From Candidatus Faecivivens stercoripullorum (GTDB taxonomy: Bacteria > Bacillota > Clostridia > Oscillospirales > Ruminococcaceae), in the NCBI GenBank assembly GCA_018715285.1, contig DVLW01000189.1:1-13480 (forward strand): DNA of 13,480 bases, given 5' to 3'. The translations under genes and the position numbers were made by a program. Numbering within the stretch: position 1 is the first letter of the stretch; each line of letters begins with the position of its first letter. Shown here piece by piece: positions 1 through 7,207 of this stretch. The notes beneath the pieces are model-generated. The model did no database searches, had not been told where the DNA came from, and saw nothing but the letters and a program-made list of their open reading frames with translations.

Positions 1-213
1 GCCAAACGGTACAGCAGCTTCACCGGACAGGAAAGAATCTGTAGATTTTTCCAGCTCGTCCAGATTTTCGATTACCATTGTCGCGATCTTTTCCTGACGG
101 GAAGGCATCAACCCGGATATCACACTTGTGATAATCCCGCTCAGCATCACCAGCAATATTGCCGCAATACAGAAAAGCCAAAGCCATCCGGATTTGCGTC
201 GTTCCGCCGGCAT
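1..213 (-). CDS. N-terminal part of an unidentified single-pass membrane protein (runs off window)
   Basis: I do not recognise this protein. The frame opens at an ATG at 213 and stays open to base 1, giving 71 residues with the C-terminus missing. It begins MPAERRKSG, a short basic stretch, followed by one hydrophobic segment at about residues 10-34 (WLWLFCIAAILLVMLSG and onward). After that comes a polar, partly acidic stretch (EKIATMVIENLDELEKSTD). The positive-inside rule suggests a signal anchor with the C-terminal part outside the membrane (inference). The start is supported by AAAGGGGAG at 229-221, seven bases upstream and lying inside the last codons of rdgB. Only four bases separate it from the rdgB stop, so the two are almost certainly cotranscribed and probably translationally coupled. 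A cleaved signal peptide cannot be excluded, although no signal-peptidase site stands out. Confidence 0.7.
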   Translation of the reverse strand, partial: MPAERRKSGWLWLFCIAAILLVMLSGIITSVISGLMPSRQEKIATMVIENLDELEKSTDSFLSGEAAVPFG

Positions 214-217
214 CAGG

Positions 218-793
218 TTACTCCCCTTTCAGGAAGTCTGCAAGCAGCCGAATTGCGTTTCCTCTGTGAGAAATCGCATCCTTTTCCTCACCGGTCATTT
301 CCGCATAAGCGCGCCCATTGACCATAAAAATCGGGTCATATCCAAAACCAATCTGTCCCAGTTCTTCAAAGCCAATCGAACCGGCACATTCACCGCGGAA
401 ATAATGTGCTTTTCCTTCCTGGTCAATGTAGCAGATCACGCTGACAAACTGTGCACTGCGATCAGTGACGCCATCCAGCGCATCCAGCAGCTTCATATTA
501 TTGCGATGGTCATCTGTCGGTTCACCGGCATACCGTGCCGAATATACACCAGGCGCACCATCCAGCGCATCGACGCACAGTCCCGAGTCATCAGCCAGTG
601 CTGCGCATCCGGTCAGATCGTAAATTGCCTGTGCTTTCAGACGTGCGTTTTCCTCGAAAGTTGTCCCGTTTTCCTCAACTTCCAGCTGAATCCCCTTTTC
701 TTTCTGGGAATAAAGGGTATATCCCAGCGGTTCCAGCATCCGTTTGAGTTCGAGAACCTTATTTTTATTATTGGTAGCGAGAATAATATCCAT
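218..793 (-). CDS. rdgB: XTP/dITP diphosphatase (RdgB/HAM1 family)
   Basis: This cytosolic house-cleaning enzyme hydrolyses non-canonical purine triphosphates (ITP, dITP, XTP) to the monophosphate and pyrophosphate, keeping deaminated bases out of DNA and RNA. The 191 residues match the family's usual length of about 190-200. Visible family motifs are the N-terminal nucleotide-binding TNNKNK (7-12), the acidic ADDSG (67-71) containing the metal/catalytic aspartates, GVYSARYAG (82-90), GFGYDP (149-154) and SHRGNA (175-180) near the C-terminus. The start ATG has AGGAG (808-804) about ten bases upstream. The gene follows ftsY after 30 bases, with the next gene four bases beyond its stop. Many Firmicutes have ylxM-ffh-rpsP after ftsY; here rdgB takes that place. 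The identification is secure from the motifs and nothing appears truncated. Confidence 0.97.
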   Translation of the reverse strand: MDIILATNNKNKVLELKRMLEPLGYTLYSQKEKGIQLEVEENGTTFEENARLKAQAIYDLTGCAALADDSGLCVDALDGAPGVYSARYAGEPTDDHRNNMKLLDALDGVTDRSAQFVSVICYIDQEGKAHYFRGECAGSIGFEELGQIGFGYDPIFMVNGRAYAEMTGEEKDAISHRGNAIRLLADFLKGE

Positions 794-823
794 TCGGATT
801 TTGCTCCTTTCTCCCCGTGTCGA

Positions 824-1729
824 TTATTCAAACAATGCGCGGACAAAATCTTCCGGCACAAATTCCTGTAAGTCGTCCACCTTTTCTCCAACGCCGACAA
901 ACCGTACCGGCAGTCCCAGCTGGTTTTTCAGTGAGATAACGATACCGCCCTTTGCGGTACCATCCAGCTTGGTCAGAATGATACCGGTGATATTGGCAGC
1001 CTCTTTGAACAGTTCTGCCTGGCTGACCGCGTTCTGTCCTGTCGTCGCATCCAGTACCAGCAGCACTTCCACGTCACAGCCTTCTGCACGCTGGGAAACG
1101 ATACGGAACATCTTGTGCAGCTCTGCCATCAGGTTTTTCTTATTGTGCAGCCGTCCGGCAGTATCAATCAGCAGCAGATCACAGCCTCTTGCCTTTGCCG
1201 CGTCAATTGAATCGTATACAACCGCTGCTGGGTCAGCGCCTTCCTTGTGTTTGACGATATCCACGCCTGCACGATCGGTCCAGACCTGAAGCTGGTCGAT
1301 TGCCGCTGCACGGAAGGTGTCAGCCGCCGCAACCAGTACCTTTTTGCCCTGTGCCTTGTATCCGGCAGCCAGTTTGCCGACAGTGGTTGTCTTTCCAGCT
1401 CCGTTGACACCGATAACAAAGATGATCGAAGGACGGGTATTGATCTGGAAAGGACGTTCCTCCCGCAGCATATCCGAGATGATCTGTTCCAGCAGTTCCC
1501 GGACGACACCGGTATCGGTAGCACCGGTCTCCTTGATCTTTTTGCGAAGCTCCTCGATAATAGCTTCCGAAGTTTCAACGCCGACATCGGACATAATCAG
1601 CGTTTCTTCCAGCTCTTCCAGAAAATCCTCGTCAATCTTGGTGAACGAATTGATAACCCGCTCGACCTTCTGCATCATTGAGTCCTTGGTTTTCTTGATA
1701 CCCTCTCTGATTTTTTCAAAAAAACCCAT
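824..1729 (-). CDS. ftsY: Signal recognition particle receptor FtsY
   Basis: FtsY is the SRP-receptor GTPase that docks SRP-bound ribosomes at the SecYEG translocon on the cytoplasmic membrane. The protein is 301 residues from the chosen start. It has a helical N domain (about 1-95), then the NG GTPase: G1 GVNGAGKTT (107-115), G2 DTFRAAA (137-143), G3 DTAGR (189-193), G4 TKLDG (253-257) and the closing GVGEKVDDL (279-287). It is the short Gram-positive form without the long acidic A domain of E. coli; the amphipathic start MGFFEKIREGIKK probably provides the membrane contact. I chose ATG at 1729 because AGGAGG lies seven bases upstream. The in-frame ATG at 1735 and TTG at 1747 leave no room for that site. 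The gene follows smc after 30 bases, the common smc-ftsY arrangement. Confidence 0.97.
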   Translation of the reverse strand: MGFFEKIREGIKKTKDSMMQKVERVINSFTKIDEDFLEELEETLIMSDVGVETSEAIIEELRKKIKETGATDTGVVRELLEQIISDMLREERPFQINTRPSIIFVIGVNGAGKTTTVGKLAAGYKAQGKKVLVAAADTFRAAAIDQLQVWTDRAGVDIVKHKEGADPAAVVYDSIDAAKARGCDLLLIDTAGRLHNKKNLMAELHKMFRIVSQRAEGCDVEVLLVLDATTGQNAVSQAELFKEAANITGIILTKLDGTAKGGIVISLKNQLGLPVRFVGVGEKVDDLQEFVPEDFVRALFE

Positions 1730-1736
1730 TTTCATT

Positions 1737-1742
1737 CCTCCT
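1737..1742 (-). promoter_or_regulatory. Ribosome binding site deciding the ftsY start
   Basis: A perfect AGGAGG reads on the minus strand, with a seven-base spacer (AATGAAA) before ATG at 1729. The alternative ATG at 1735 would sit one base after the site, too close to be used. This is the strongest Shine-Dalgarno in the window, fitting a highly expressed targeting factor. Confidence 0.85.
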
Positions 1743-1759
1743 ATCAAATTCAGGAAAGG

Positions 1760-4700
1760 TTAAGTCTGTTCCGTCTGCAAATTTTCAGACGACAGCTGCG
1801 AAATTTTCAGCTGCAGCAGCCTTGAAACACCGCTTTCCTGCATTGTAACGCCGTACAGCACGTCTGCCTGTTCCATCGTGCCGCGCCGGTGGGTAATCAG
1901 AATAAACTGTGTCTTATCGCAGATACTCCGCAGATAAGCCGCATATCGGGAGACATTGACGTCATCCAACGCCGCCTCGATTTCGTCCAGTACACAAAAC
2001 GGTGACGGACGTACCTTCAAAATAGCAAAATAAATCGCAACCGCGACCATCGCCTGTTCGCCGCCTGAAAGAGCAGCAAGGTTTTTAATAATTTTGCCCG
2101 GCGGTTGGACGATGATTTCAATACCGCATTCCAGTACATCTTCCGGGTCTTCCAACTGTAAAGACGCGCTGCCGCCGCCAAAAAGTTCTGCAAAGATACT
2201 GCCAAAATTGCGGTTGATGGTCTGAAACGCCGAACTGAAGATATTTTTCATTTCCTCGGTCAGGTTTTCAATCAACTGCAGCAGTTCATCTCTGGCGCCT
2301 GCCGCATCATCCACCTGGGTTTTCAAAAACGCATACCGTCCGGATACCTCGCGGTATTCTTCAATCGCCGCAACGTTGATGCTTCCCAGCGCCTTGATTC
2401 TGTTTTTAATGATACCCAGCTGCCGGTTGCCTTCCGCCACGCTTTCCATCGGTACCCGAACTGCATCAGCTTCCCGTGGGGTCAGCTCATATTCTTCCCA
2501 CAGCCGGGAAACCAGATGGTCATAATCCCGCTGAATCGTCTGTTTCTGTTCATCCAGACGAGCCTGTTCTCCGACAGCACGCTCTTTTTGAAGAGCTGCT
2601 TCCCGTGATTTCTGACGAAGGGTAATGGTTTCACCTTCCAGATGGGCACGTTCTTCCAGAACCTGTTCATTTTTCTTTTCGTAATCTGCAATCTGTCGGG
2701 TAAAGGTTTCTATCTCCTGCTTACAGGTTTTAATATCCGCTTCCAGTTTAGCAAGAGAAGCGTCTAGTTTTTGAACCTCTTCTTTCAGCTGCTGCTGACG
2801 TGCAGCGGCCTCAGCACGTTCTTTGCCAAGGTTTTCCTTTCGCACGCGCGCCGCCTCAAGGTCTTTTTCCAGTACAACCCTGCGGACAGAAAATGCCGAC
2901 AACCGGGCAGCAAGCTGTTCCAGCTGAGTACTGAGCTGGTCCTGCCGTCCCTGACGGGCAGAAAGCTGATTCTCAACCGATTGTTTTTCCTCTTTTGCCG
3001 CTGCGAGTGCCTCGGCAGCAGCACGGTTTTCCGCCTGTGCAGCCTCCAGTTTTTCACGGCACTGGGCAACCTGTGCCTGAAAACCTTCAATCCGTTCACC
3101 GGCTGACTGCATCTCGGTTTCACAACGCTTTTTCTCGCCTTCAAACCGAACGTAATCTTCACCCGCGACAATCAGTTCACTGCGGGTTCCCTCAATCTGG
3201 GCACGGATTTCATCCAGTTCTGCTTTCAGTTCCCGGCCCTTTGCTGCAACAGCCTCTTTCTGACTATGCAGAGTTTCCGCTTCTTTGCGAAGTGCAGCCG
3301 CCTCACCTCTGCGGCTGAGTAAACCCTGTGTACGGGCTGCACTACCACCGGTAAAGGAACCGCCGACATTGACCTGCTGACCGTCAAGGGTGACAACCCG
3401 GAACCGATAGCGGTTTTTCTTTGCCATATCCGACGCTGCATCCAGGTCAGACGCAATAACAATTCTTCCCAGCAAAAACCGGGCAATTCCACGGTAAGCC
3501 GGATCGGTGTCTATCAGTTCAGAAGCAAGCCCGATAAATCCCGGTTCCTTGTCGAGTCCTGGCTGGTCAAGAAGGCTGCCTTTAACGGATGTCAGCGGCA
3601 GAAAGGTTGCGCGTCCTGCTTTTTCCCGCTGCAAACGGCGGATACAGCTTTTGGCAATCTCCTCATCGGCAACAATCAGGTTTTGCAATGCACCGCCAAG
3701 TGCTGTCTCAATCGCCAGCGCATACTGAGAAGGTACGCTAATCAGCTGAGCAACCGTTCCATGTACGCCTTTCTGGACACCATTTTTCTGCCAGTTCAGT
3801 ACAGCTTTGACCGAATGGGCAAAGCCCTCCATATTTTCTTCCAGATCGCGCAAAAGGTTTGCACGCTGAAGTTTTCCTTTTTCTTCCAGTTCAAGGTCCT
3901 GATACTGCTGCTGCAATTTTTTCAGGGCATCTTCCTTGCCGGAAAGTTTAAGCTGCAATCCTTTTTCGGTATTGGTCAGCGACTCACGTCTGGACAGAAT
4001 CTCTTCCAGCAGTCCATCCACTTCCGCGATTGCAGCCTGCTGCTGACTGGTCTTTTCCTCTGCCGACCGGATACCTTCTTCCGCTTCACGCAGACGGATG
4101 CGTTCATCTGCCGCAGCACGCTCGGATGCTGTAATCGTCATGGTGTTACGGGAAATGTCCAAAGCCAGCTGGCTCAGCCGTGCCTGCAAATCGCCCGTTT
4201 CAGAGTCGTAGCTTTTTCCCTTTTCCAGCAGCTTTTGCTGTTCTTCTTTTGCCAGCTGCTCTTCCTTTTCCAGCGATTCAAGTTTCTGTTCCAGTCCTTT
4301 TTCTTCTTCCGCCGCAGCCAGAATAGCAGCCGCGCGTTCGCCAGCCTGTGCATCAGCGCCTGCAATCTCGCCTTTCATCCGCTTCTGTTCCAAAAGACAG
4401 TGGGTGCGTTCATTTTCATGCACCGCGATATCCGACCGGTGAGAAGCGATTCTGTTTTGCAGGTTTTCCCGAATCTGACGGTATTCTTCGCTCTTGGTCA
4501 GGCATTCCTGCGTTTTGGAAAAAGCCTGCTGAATCTGCTGCTCGATCTTATCTGCCTCAGCCTGCAAACGCTCGGCATCCGCACGGGCAATCAGGCATTT
4601 ATTTTCCTGCTGGCGCAGTGACTCGCGGTAACTGTCCAGTGTCTGAAGCCAGAGACTTACTTCCAGTTTCTTTTTTTCTTCCGACAGTGAAAGAAACTGT

Positions 4701-5338
4701 TCTGCCTTTTCCGACTGCTCTTTCAGCGGCCCGACCCGGCTTTCCAATTCAGAAAGGATATCATACAGCCGCAGCAGGTTTTCCTGTGCCTGAGTAAGTT
4801 TCCGTTCTGCTTCTTCCCTGCGGTAGCGGTATTTCGCGATACCGGCCGCTTCTTCAAAGATTTCACGGCGTTCCCGGCTTTTGGCTGCGACAATCTCGGC
4901 AATACGTCCCTGACCGATCATCGAATAACCGTCTTTGCCAAGACCGGTATCCATCAGCATCTCATTCAGTTCCCGCAGTCGGATTGCTTTTCCATTGAGC
5001 AGATACTCACTTTCACCACTCCGGTAATATCGCCTTGTAATGGTGACCGCGTCCTCTTCTACCGGAAGAGTACGGTCGCTATTGTCAAACGTCAGGGAAA
5101 CACAGGCGCTGCCCATCGGCTTACGGCTCGCAGTACCAGCAAAGATGACATCCTCCATCTTGCCGCCGCGCAGTGTCTTGGTTGACTGCTCGCCCAGTAC
5201 CCAGCGCATCGCGTCGCTGATATTGGACTTACCGCTTCCGTTCGGGCCGACAACAACTGTCATACCCCTGTCAAATTCTATTTTCGTCTTGTCCGGAAAG
5301 GATTTAAACCCCTGTATTTCCAGGGAACTCAAACGCAT
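1760..5338 (-). CDS. smc: Chromosome segregation/condensation ATPase SMC
   Basis: SMC dimerises and, with ScpA and ScpB, forms the condensin that extrudes loops and organises newly replicated chromosomes on the nucleoid. The 1192 residues match the usual 1180-1200. The N-terminal ATPase half has Walker A GPNGSGKSN (31-39), the arginine finger R57 in TKTLRGGK, and the Q-loop around IGQGRIAEI (141-149). A long coiled coil (about 165-510) leads to the hinge (about 523-665; GVHGTVAQLI, then GQQVNVGGSFTGG). A return coiled coil (about 675-1010) leads to the C-terminal half with signature LSGGEQ (1090-1095), Walker B FCVLDE (1114-1119; D1118, E1119) and D-loop AALDD (1122-1126). The start ATG has GAGGGG eight bases upstream. 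Neither scpA nor scpB is in the window. The signature carries Q where B. subtilis SMC has R. The identification is certain. Confidence 0.99.
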   Translation of the reverse strand: MRLSSLEIQGFKSFPDKTKIEFDRGMTVVVGPNGSGKSNISDAMRWVLGEQSTKTLRGGKMEDVIFAGTASRKPMGSACVSLTFDNSDRTLPVEEDAVTITRRYYRSGESEYLLNGKAIRLRELNEMLMDTGLGKDGYSMIGQGRIAEIVAAKSRERREIFEEAAGIAKYRYRREEAERKLTQAQENLLRLYDILSELESRVGPLKEQSEKAEQFLSLSEEKKKLEVSLWLQTLDSYRESLRQQENKCLIARADAERLQAEADKIEQQIQQAFSKTQECLTKSEEYRQIRENLQNRIASHRSDIAVHENERTHCLLEQKRMKGEIAGADAQAGERAAAILAAAEEEKGLEQKLESLEKEEQLAKEEQQKLLEKGKSYDSETGDLQARLSQLALDISRNTMTITASERAAADERIRLREAEEGIRSAEEKTSQQQAAIAEVDGLLEEILSRRESLTNTEKGLQLKLSGKEDALKKLQQQYQDLELEEKGKLQRANLLRDLEENMEGFAHSVKAVLNWQKNGVQKGVHGTVAQLISVPSQYALAIETALGGALQNLIVADEEIAKSCIRRLQREKAGRATFLPLTSVKGSLLDQPGLDKEPGFIGLASELIDTDPAYRGIARFLLGRIVIASDLDAASDMAKKNRYRFRVVTLDGQQVNVGGSFTGGSAARTQGLLSRRGEAAALRKEAETLHSQKEAVAAKGRELKAELDEIRAQIEGTRSELIVAGEDYVRFEGEKKRCETEMQSAGERIEGFQAQVAQCREKLEAAQAENRAAAEALAAAKEEKQSVENQLSARQGRQDQLSTQLEQLAARLSAFSVRRVVLEKDLEAARVRKENLGKERAEAAARQQQLKEEVQKLDASLAKLEADIKTCKQEIETFTRQIADYEKKNEQVLEERAHLEGETITLRQKSREAALQKERAVGEQARLDEQKQTIQRDYDHLVSRLWEEYELTPREADAVRVPMESVAEGNRQLGIIKNRIKALGSINVAAIEEYREVSGRYAFLKTQVDDAAGARDELLQLIENLTEEMKNIFSSAFQTINRNFGSIFAELFGGGSASLQLEDPEDVLECGIEIIVQPPGKIIKNLAALSGGEQAMVAVAIYFAILKVRPSPFCVLDEIEAALDDVNVSRYAAYLRSICDKTQFILITHRRGTMEQADVLYGVTMQESGVSRLLQLKISQLSSENLQTEQT

Positions 5339-5373
5339 CCGTTAAACCCCTCTCTGCAAATTTCCGTTATCAC

Positions 5374-6390
5374 TTAATCTTTAGTAAGATCTTCTGTCAG
5401 CAGCAGACTGCCCGGCTGCACATCAGCCGCACGAACCTTCACCTGATAACCCATCTGCTGCCAGTGGGTAATATTACTCCGTTTCTGTCCGACTGTACGG
5501 GAAACATCTCCGGGTGAAACCTGAAGCAGCAGACTGCTCCCGGCTGAAAACGCCATCAGCTGTCGGTCAATCTTCCGGCGGATAATCCGGGATTCACACA
5601 ATTCCCGGAAAGCCGGGTGATAAGCACCTGCTACCATATCTGCTTCCAGTGTTTGCGACGCATGCAGTCCCAGACGGATCACCGGAATCCCGGCCTGTTC
5701 CATCCTTTCAAGAATATCTGCACAAACTTCTACTGCTTCATCCAGTCCCATTGGCTGAAAACTGCCATCCAACATCCAACTCTCCAGCATGGTTTGCCGC
5801 AGTACAACGGTCGGATAAATCCGCAGCATATCCGGGTGCATTTCCAGTACACCGCGTACCGTCTTTTCCAACGTTTCAGGAGTATCTCCCGGAAGTCCGG
5901 TCATAATTTGCAGTCCGACCCGAAATCCATTTTCCCGCAGCAGCTTTACCGCCGAATAAACGTCCTGCGGCGTATGTCCGCGCCGATTGCGCAAAAGTAC
6001 CGTTTCATCCAGACTCTGTGCACCCAACTCTACCGTTTTCATCCCATACTTTTTCAGCAGCTGCAATATCCCCGGTGTAATCCCATCCGGACGGGTTGAA
6101 CAGCGAAGCGCCGCAGCCTGTCCGCTTTGGAGGAAAGGCGCCGCCTGTTCAAGAAAAGCACACATCAAATCTTCCGGCAGACAGGTAAAACTCCCACCGA
6201 AGAAGGCGATCTCGGTTCCCAGCGGCTGCTCATGAGCAAACGCCTCCCGGAGTTCTTCCGCCACTGTTTCAGGTGTTACCCGCTGCTGCTGACCAGAAAT
6301 ACTTTTCTGGTCACAGAAAGAGCAGTGATGCGGACAGCCCATATGCGGAATAAACAGCGGCACAATTGAGGCGCGTACTGTTCTCCCCAT
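5374..6390 (-). CDS. Radical SAM protein, Elp3-like family, without acetyltransferase domain
   Basis: This is a predicted radical S-adenosylmethionine enzyme. The cluster-binding CxxxCxxC is C19, C23, C26 in GCPHHCSFCDQ, followed by GGSFT (65-69, the SAM-binding GGE-like motif), STRPDGI (98-104), ELGAQSLD (121-128), MTGLPGDT (163-170) and LRIYPTVVL (189-197). These are features of the Elp3/coproporphyrinogen-oxidase-like radical SAM group. At 338 residues it holds the radical SAM core plus a C-terminal region (about 200-330), but no GNAT domain as in true Elp3. A homologue commonly sits between rnc and smc in Clostridia (family knowledge); its substrate is unknown to me. Its ATG overlaps the rnc stop as TAATG, and only a weak GAG is seen upstream, so translation probably depends on coupling to rnc. 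The gap to smc is 35 bases. Family call secure, function unknown. Confidence 0.9.
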   Translation of the reverse strand: MGRTVRASIVPLFIPHMGCPHHCSFCDQKSISGQQQRVTPETVAEELREAFAHEQPLGTEIAFFGGSFTCLPEDLMCAFLEQAAPFLQSGQAAALRCSTRPDGITPGILQLLKKYGMKTVELGAQSLDETVLLRNRRGHTPQDVYSAVKLLRENGFRVGLQIMTGLPGDTPETLEKTVRGVLEMHPDMLRIYPTVVLRQTMLESWMLDGSFQPMGLDEAVEVCADILERMEQAGIPVIRLGLHASQTLEADMVAGAYHPAFRELCESRIIRRKIDRQLMAFSAGSSLLLQVSPGDVSRTVGQKRSNITHWQQMGYQVKVRAADVQPGSLLLTEDLTKD

Positions 6391-7100
6391 TAAAGCTCAT
6401 ATCCCATCAGTTCCAGCGCTTCCCGGGCAGCATTCTGTTCTGCCTGTTTTTTGCTGGAAGCGGTACCGGTACCGATGACGTTGGAATTGAGCAGTACCTC
6501 AGCAGTAAAGACCTTGGCATGGTCGGGACCGTGTTCATCCACTAACCGATAGGTAACCTTTTCTTCCTTATTCTGCTGAACAACTTCCTGCAACGCAGTT
6601 TTATAGTCAGACAGCGGGCTCTGTTTGCGGATATCGATATTCTTGGGGATAAACCGCATGACAAACCGCTGTGCTTCCTCATAACCGCCATCCAGATAAA
6701 TAGCCGCCAGCACTGCTTCAAAAGCGTCAGCAATAATCGACGGACGCTGACGTCCACCGGTCAGTTCCTCGCCTTTGCCGAGCCGCAGATATTTTCCCAG
6801 TTCCAGTTCTCCCGCGAATACATCCAGCGCCTTCTCACAGACAAGGCTTGCCCGCATTTTGGTCAGAACGCCTTCGGGAAGGTCCTTATAATTCAAAAAG
6901 AGGTAACGGGCCACAATAACTGACAAAACTGAGTCACCTAAGAATTCCAGACGCTCATTGTTTTTCAGGTGCTTATGCCCTTCATTTGCATAGGAAGAAT
7001 GGGTCAGCGCCTGTTCCAGATAGGAAATCCGTTTAAAAGTGTATCCGATCTTCTGCTGAAATTCCTCGAGGTTTTCGCCATTTTCATAAACCGTTGACAT
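6390..7100 (-). CDS. rnc: Ribonuclease III
   Basis: RNase III is a cytosolic Mg-dependent dimer that cuts double-stranded RNA, processing the rRNA precursor and many mRNA and small-RNA duplexes. The 236 residues show the catalytic domain with signature ERLEFLGDS (49-57); E49, E52 and D56 match E. coli E38, E41 and D45. D125 and E128 in IADAFEAVLAAIYLDGG match D114 and E117. The double-stranded RNA-binding domain (about 164-234) starts at DYKTALQE and ends with KKQAEQNAAREALELM. The start ATG has AAAGGA (7115-7110) nine bases upstream. The gene lies 107 bases after plsX, behind two predicted hairpins, and shares one base with the radical SAM gene downstream. In several bacteria RNase III cuts its own leader to limit its expression, so the upstream structures are of interest (inference). 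Confidence 0.98.
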   Translation of the reverse strand: MSTVYENGENLEEFQQKIGYTFKRISYLEQALTHSSYANEGHKHLKNNERLEFLGDSVLSVIVARYLFLNYKDLPEGVLTKMRASLVCEKALDVFAGELELGKYLRLGKGEELTGGRQRPSIIADAFEAVLAAIYLDGGYEEAQRFVMRFIPKNIDIRKQSPLSDYKTALQEVVQQNKEEKVTYRLVDEHGPDHAKVFTAEVLLNSNVIGTGTASSKKQAEQNAAREALELMGYEL

Positions 7101-7130
7101 GTTTTTTCATCCTTTCCCGCGGTCTCTCAG

Positions 7131-7156
7131 GCATCGGGAAACTCTTTTCCAGATGC
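7131..7156 (-). promoter_or_regulatory. RNA hairpin in rnc leader (proximal)
   Basis: On the minus strand, outer arms GCATC and GATGC pair over five bases. After one U-C mismatch, GGAAA and TTTCC pair over five more around the loop AGAG. It ends about 15 bases before the AAAGGA of rnc. It is not followed by a T-run, so it is not an intrinsic terminator. It may be a processing, stability or translational control element; the structure is predicted by eye only. Confidence 0.5.
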
Positions 7157-7174
7157 ATCAAAAACCGCCGACAG

Positions 7175-7198
7175 CCCCGGACGGTAAACCGCCCGGGG
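7175..7198 (-). promoter_or_regulatory. GC-rich RNA hairpin just after plsX (distal rnc leader)
   Basis: On the minus strand the arms CCCCGGGCGG and CCGTCCGGGG close a TTTA loop, giving a ten-base stem with one G-U pair in RNA. It starts nine bases after the plsX stop. A TTTTT run occurs only ten bases beyond the stem (7164-7160), too far for a standard Rho-independent terminator, so I read it as a leaky terminator, 3'-end stabiliser or processing site. The asymmetry (G-U in minus RNA, A-C mismatch in plus RNA) supports function on the transcribed strand. Confidence 0.6.
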
Positions 7199-7207
7199 AA
7201 CTTGACA

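Noticed and set aside
128..871. A plus-strand open frame over rdgB and the junctions on both sides
   Set aside because: It covers a fully supported minus-strand gene with all RdgB motifs, lacks its own motifs, and would oppose two well-placed ribosome binding sites.
3683..4621. A 312-codon plus-strand open frame opposite smc
   Set aside because: In register with smc codons. The Phe/Leu/Gln-rich product is the antisense of Glu/Lys/Leu coiled-coil codons and resembles a membrane protein only for that reason.
1760..5338. Coiled-coil repetitive sequence in smc as a tandem repeat or mobile element
   Set aside because: The repetitiveness is Glu/Lys/Gln/Ala heptad composition; I see no exact direct repeats, terminal inverted repeats or target duplications.
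7160..7198. Hairpin after plsX as a full intrinsic terminator
   Set aside because: The TTTTT run begins ten bases beyond the stem instead of directly after it, and rnc follows with no clear promoter, so complete termination is unlikely.
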